Assembly: GCF_002838765.1 (NCBI RefSeq) | Contig: NZ_CP025120.1 | Span: 1,674,001 to 1,738,000 of the forward strand | Direction: 5' to 3' | DNA length: 64,000 nt | From: Kangiella profundi | GTDB lineage: Bacteria; Pseudomonadota; Gammaproteobacteria; Enterobacterales; Kangiellaceae | Shown: in pieces, positions 62,719 through 64,000 of the stretch | Numbering within the stretch: position 1 is the first letter of the stretch | Layout: each line of letters opens with the position of its first letter | Program-made: the position numbers and the translations under genes | The notes under the pieces: generated by a model | What the model was told of the DNA's origin: nothing | Databases searched by the model: none | What the model saw: the letters and a program-made list of their open reading frames with translations, nothing else

Positions 62719-63759
62719 ATGCAAAGCATTACGATCACTCGTCCAGACGACTGGCACATTCACCTGCGTTCCGGCGCAGCCCTCCAACATACCGTCAAAG
62801 ATGCAGCCCGCCAATTTGCGCGCGCTATTGTCATGCCCAACCTGGTACCACCGGTGACCAACGTTGAGCAGGCCAAAGACTATCGCGACTGTATTTTACG
62901 CTATAAAAGTGACAGTGCTGAGTTTGAGCCTTTAATGACCCTTTATCTGACCGATAATACTTCGGTGGAAGATATTGAAGAAGCGGTAGCTTCCAACTTT
63001 GTTAAGGCTTGTAAACTTTATCCTGCTGGGGCAACAACAAACTCTGACTCTGGCCTTACCGATATTGAAAAAGCCTATCCCGTGTTCGAGAAGATGGCTG
63101 AACTGGGCCTTCCACTATTGGTTCATGGCGAAGTGACCTCTCCTGACATTGATGTTTTTGATCGTGAAAAGGTTTTCATTGATACCAAGTTGCGTCCAGT
63201 TATCGAGAAATTCCCTAACCTCAAAGTGGTTCTGGAACATATCACCACCAAAGATGCGGTTGAATTTGTTCGCTCTCAGGGACCCAATGTGGCTGCAACC
63301 ATTACTGTCCACCACCTCTTACTAAACCGTAATGATATGTTGGTCGGTGGTATTCGCCCACATCTATATTGTCTGCCAATCCTGAAGCGCCAGGAGCATC
63401 AGGCTGCACTAGTAGCAGCAGCTATATCAGGCTCACCAAAATTCTTCCTTGGTACTGATAGCGCTCCGCATTCAAAAGACAAAAAAGAGAATGCCTGCGG
63501 CTGTGCTGGGGTTTATACCGCCTATTCAGCCATTGAGTTGTATGCTGAAGTGTTCGAATCTCACAATGCACTTGATAAGTTAGAAGCCTTTGCCAGTTTC
63601 TATGGTCCAGACTTCTACGGACTTCCTCGCAATACCGATACCATTACTTTGGTAAAAGAATCTTGGAAAATGCCGAAAAAACTGTGCCTTGGAAACGATA
63701 CTCTGGTGCCATTCAGAGCCGGTGAAACTATCGAGTGGAAAATCAAAGACAATGCATAA
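62719..63759 (+). CDS. pyrC: Dihydroorotase
   Basis: This 346-residue amidohydrolase has the metal-binding HxH in [10 protein letters not shown], the carboxylated Lys in [24 protein letters not shown] and LEHITT histidines, and the catalytic Asp in LGTDSAPH. It cyclises carbamoyl aspartate to dihydroorotate in pyrimidine synthesis. Length and motifs fit the class II PyrC of gammaproteobacteria. The ATG lies after a hairpin that covers the AGGG ribosome binding site. rnt starts before its stop codon. Confidence 0.97.
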   Translation: MQSITITRPDDWHIHLRSGAALQHTVKDAARQFARAIVMPNLVPPVTNVEQAKDYRDCILRYKSDSAEFEPLMTLYLTDNTSVEDIEEAVASNFVKACKLYPAGATTNSDSGLTDIEKAYPVFEKMAELGLPLLVHGEVTSPDIDVFDREKVFIDTKLRPVIEKFPNLKVVLEHITTKDAVEFVRSQGPNVAATITVHHLLLNRNDMLVGGIRPHLYCLPILKRQEHQAALVAAAISGSPKFFLGTDSAPHSKDKKENACGCAGVYTAYSAIELYAEVFESHNALDKLEAFASFYGPDFYGLPRNTDTITLVKESWKMPKKLCLGNDTLVPFRAGETIEWKIKDNA

Positions 63760-64000
63760 CTTAAGCATGAAGGAGCGTTTCCGAGGCTTCTTCCCAGTCA
63801 TTGTCGATGTGGAGACAGGCGGCTTTAACGCAACAACCGATGCGCTGTTGGAGCTTGCGGCTGTCACCACCACTTTCAATGAAGAAGACAAACTCGAAAT
63901 AAGCAATCAATATCACTTTAATATTGAGCCCTTTGAAGGAGCCAATATAGAACAGAAGGCCTTAGACTTTACTGGCATTGACCCTGACAACCCGTTACGT
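63752..64000 (+). CDS. rnt: Ribonuclease T, 3' end outside window
   Basis: The first 83 residues are visible ([20 protein letters not shown]...). [20 protein letters not shown] holds the first DEDD-exonuclease motif, and [20 protein letters not shown] matches RNase T. The ATG at 63752 overlaps the pyrC stop (ATGCATAA); a second in-frame ATG at 63767 is possible and neither has a clear ribosome binding site. RNase T trims tRNA 3' ends. The pyrC-rnt pairing is common in gammaproteobacteria. Confidence 0.93.
   Translation, partial: MHNLSMKERFRGFFPVIVDVETGGFNATTDALLELAAVTTTFNEEDKLEISNQYHFNIEPFEGANIEQKALDFTGIDPDNPLR

Overview
The window looks like chromosome of a free-living, moderately AT-rich gammaproteobacterium. 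The thrS-infC-rpmI-rplT-pheS-pheT-ihfA-merR order, uvrY-uvrC-pgsA followed by tRNA genes, epmC, a Kef antiporter with its reductase, TonB receptors and a rhombosortase-type (GlyGly-CTERM) C-terminus all fit. The overall feel is of a marine Kangiella-like lineage, but that placement is inference from gene content; no rRNA or species marker is present.

Layout. 1-2.7 kb: the end of mnmC, a small porin and a two-module lipoprotein. 2.7-6.9 kb: a pirin, a FetB-like permease, a Kef potassium/proton antiporter and its flavodoxin-like reductase. 7.3-12.3 kb: housekeeping genes on the minus strand (COG3199 NAD-kinase-like, epmC, prmB, plsC, sixA, adenosine kinase). 12.4-19.2 kb: a tandem PTPS-fold protein, a large AsmA-family protein, xthA and an M61 peptidase. 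19.3-23.6 kb: tRNA-Leu, tRNA-Cys, tRNA-Gly, pgsA, uvrC, a GacA/UvrY regulator and a small exported protein. 23.8-24.5 kb: a higBA toxin-antitoxin module bracketed by palindromic repeats. 24.8-26.9 kb: a TonB receptor.

27.0-38.0 kb is the main accessory block: five same-strand genes in tight array, ending in one terminator. In order of transcription they are an SNF2/RapA-type helicase with a PLD-like N-terminus, a DUF4391 protein, a type III Mod methyltransferase, a type III Res translocase-nuclease and a DUF262/HNH (GmrSD-like) protein. It reads as a type III restriction-modification core expanded with three partners, and it lies on the 3' side of tRNA-Ser. I know of no named defence system with exactly this composition.

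38.3-46.7 kb: a small membrane protein, tRNA-Ser, tRNA-Pro and the translation operon thrS to merR. That operon carries a strong terminator and a Phe-rich mini-ORF just before pheS, and a long palindromic insertion between pheS and pheT. 46.9-51.8 kb: small accessory genes (GFA, GIY-YIG nuclease, TauE, pirin, CPXCG protein, LOV-type diguanylate cyclase, VOC protein). Five copies of one palindrome surround the GIY-YIG gene. 51.8-54.4 kb: cytochrome bd/CIO oxidase with a tiny DUF2474 subunit and an FNR-type box. 54.6-57 kb: a TonB receptor with a four-helix membrane partner. 57-61.7 kb: a 1531-residue secreted multidomain protein. 61.9-64 kb: a small lipoprotein, gloA, pyrC and the start of rnt.

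No insertion sequence, integrase, prophage structural gene, rRNA or CRISPR array was seen. At least four families of short palindromic intergenic repeats are visible.
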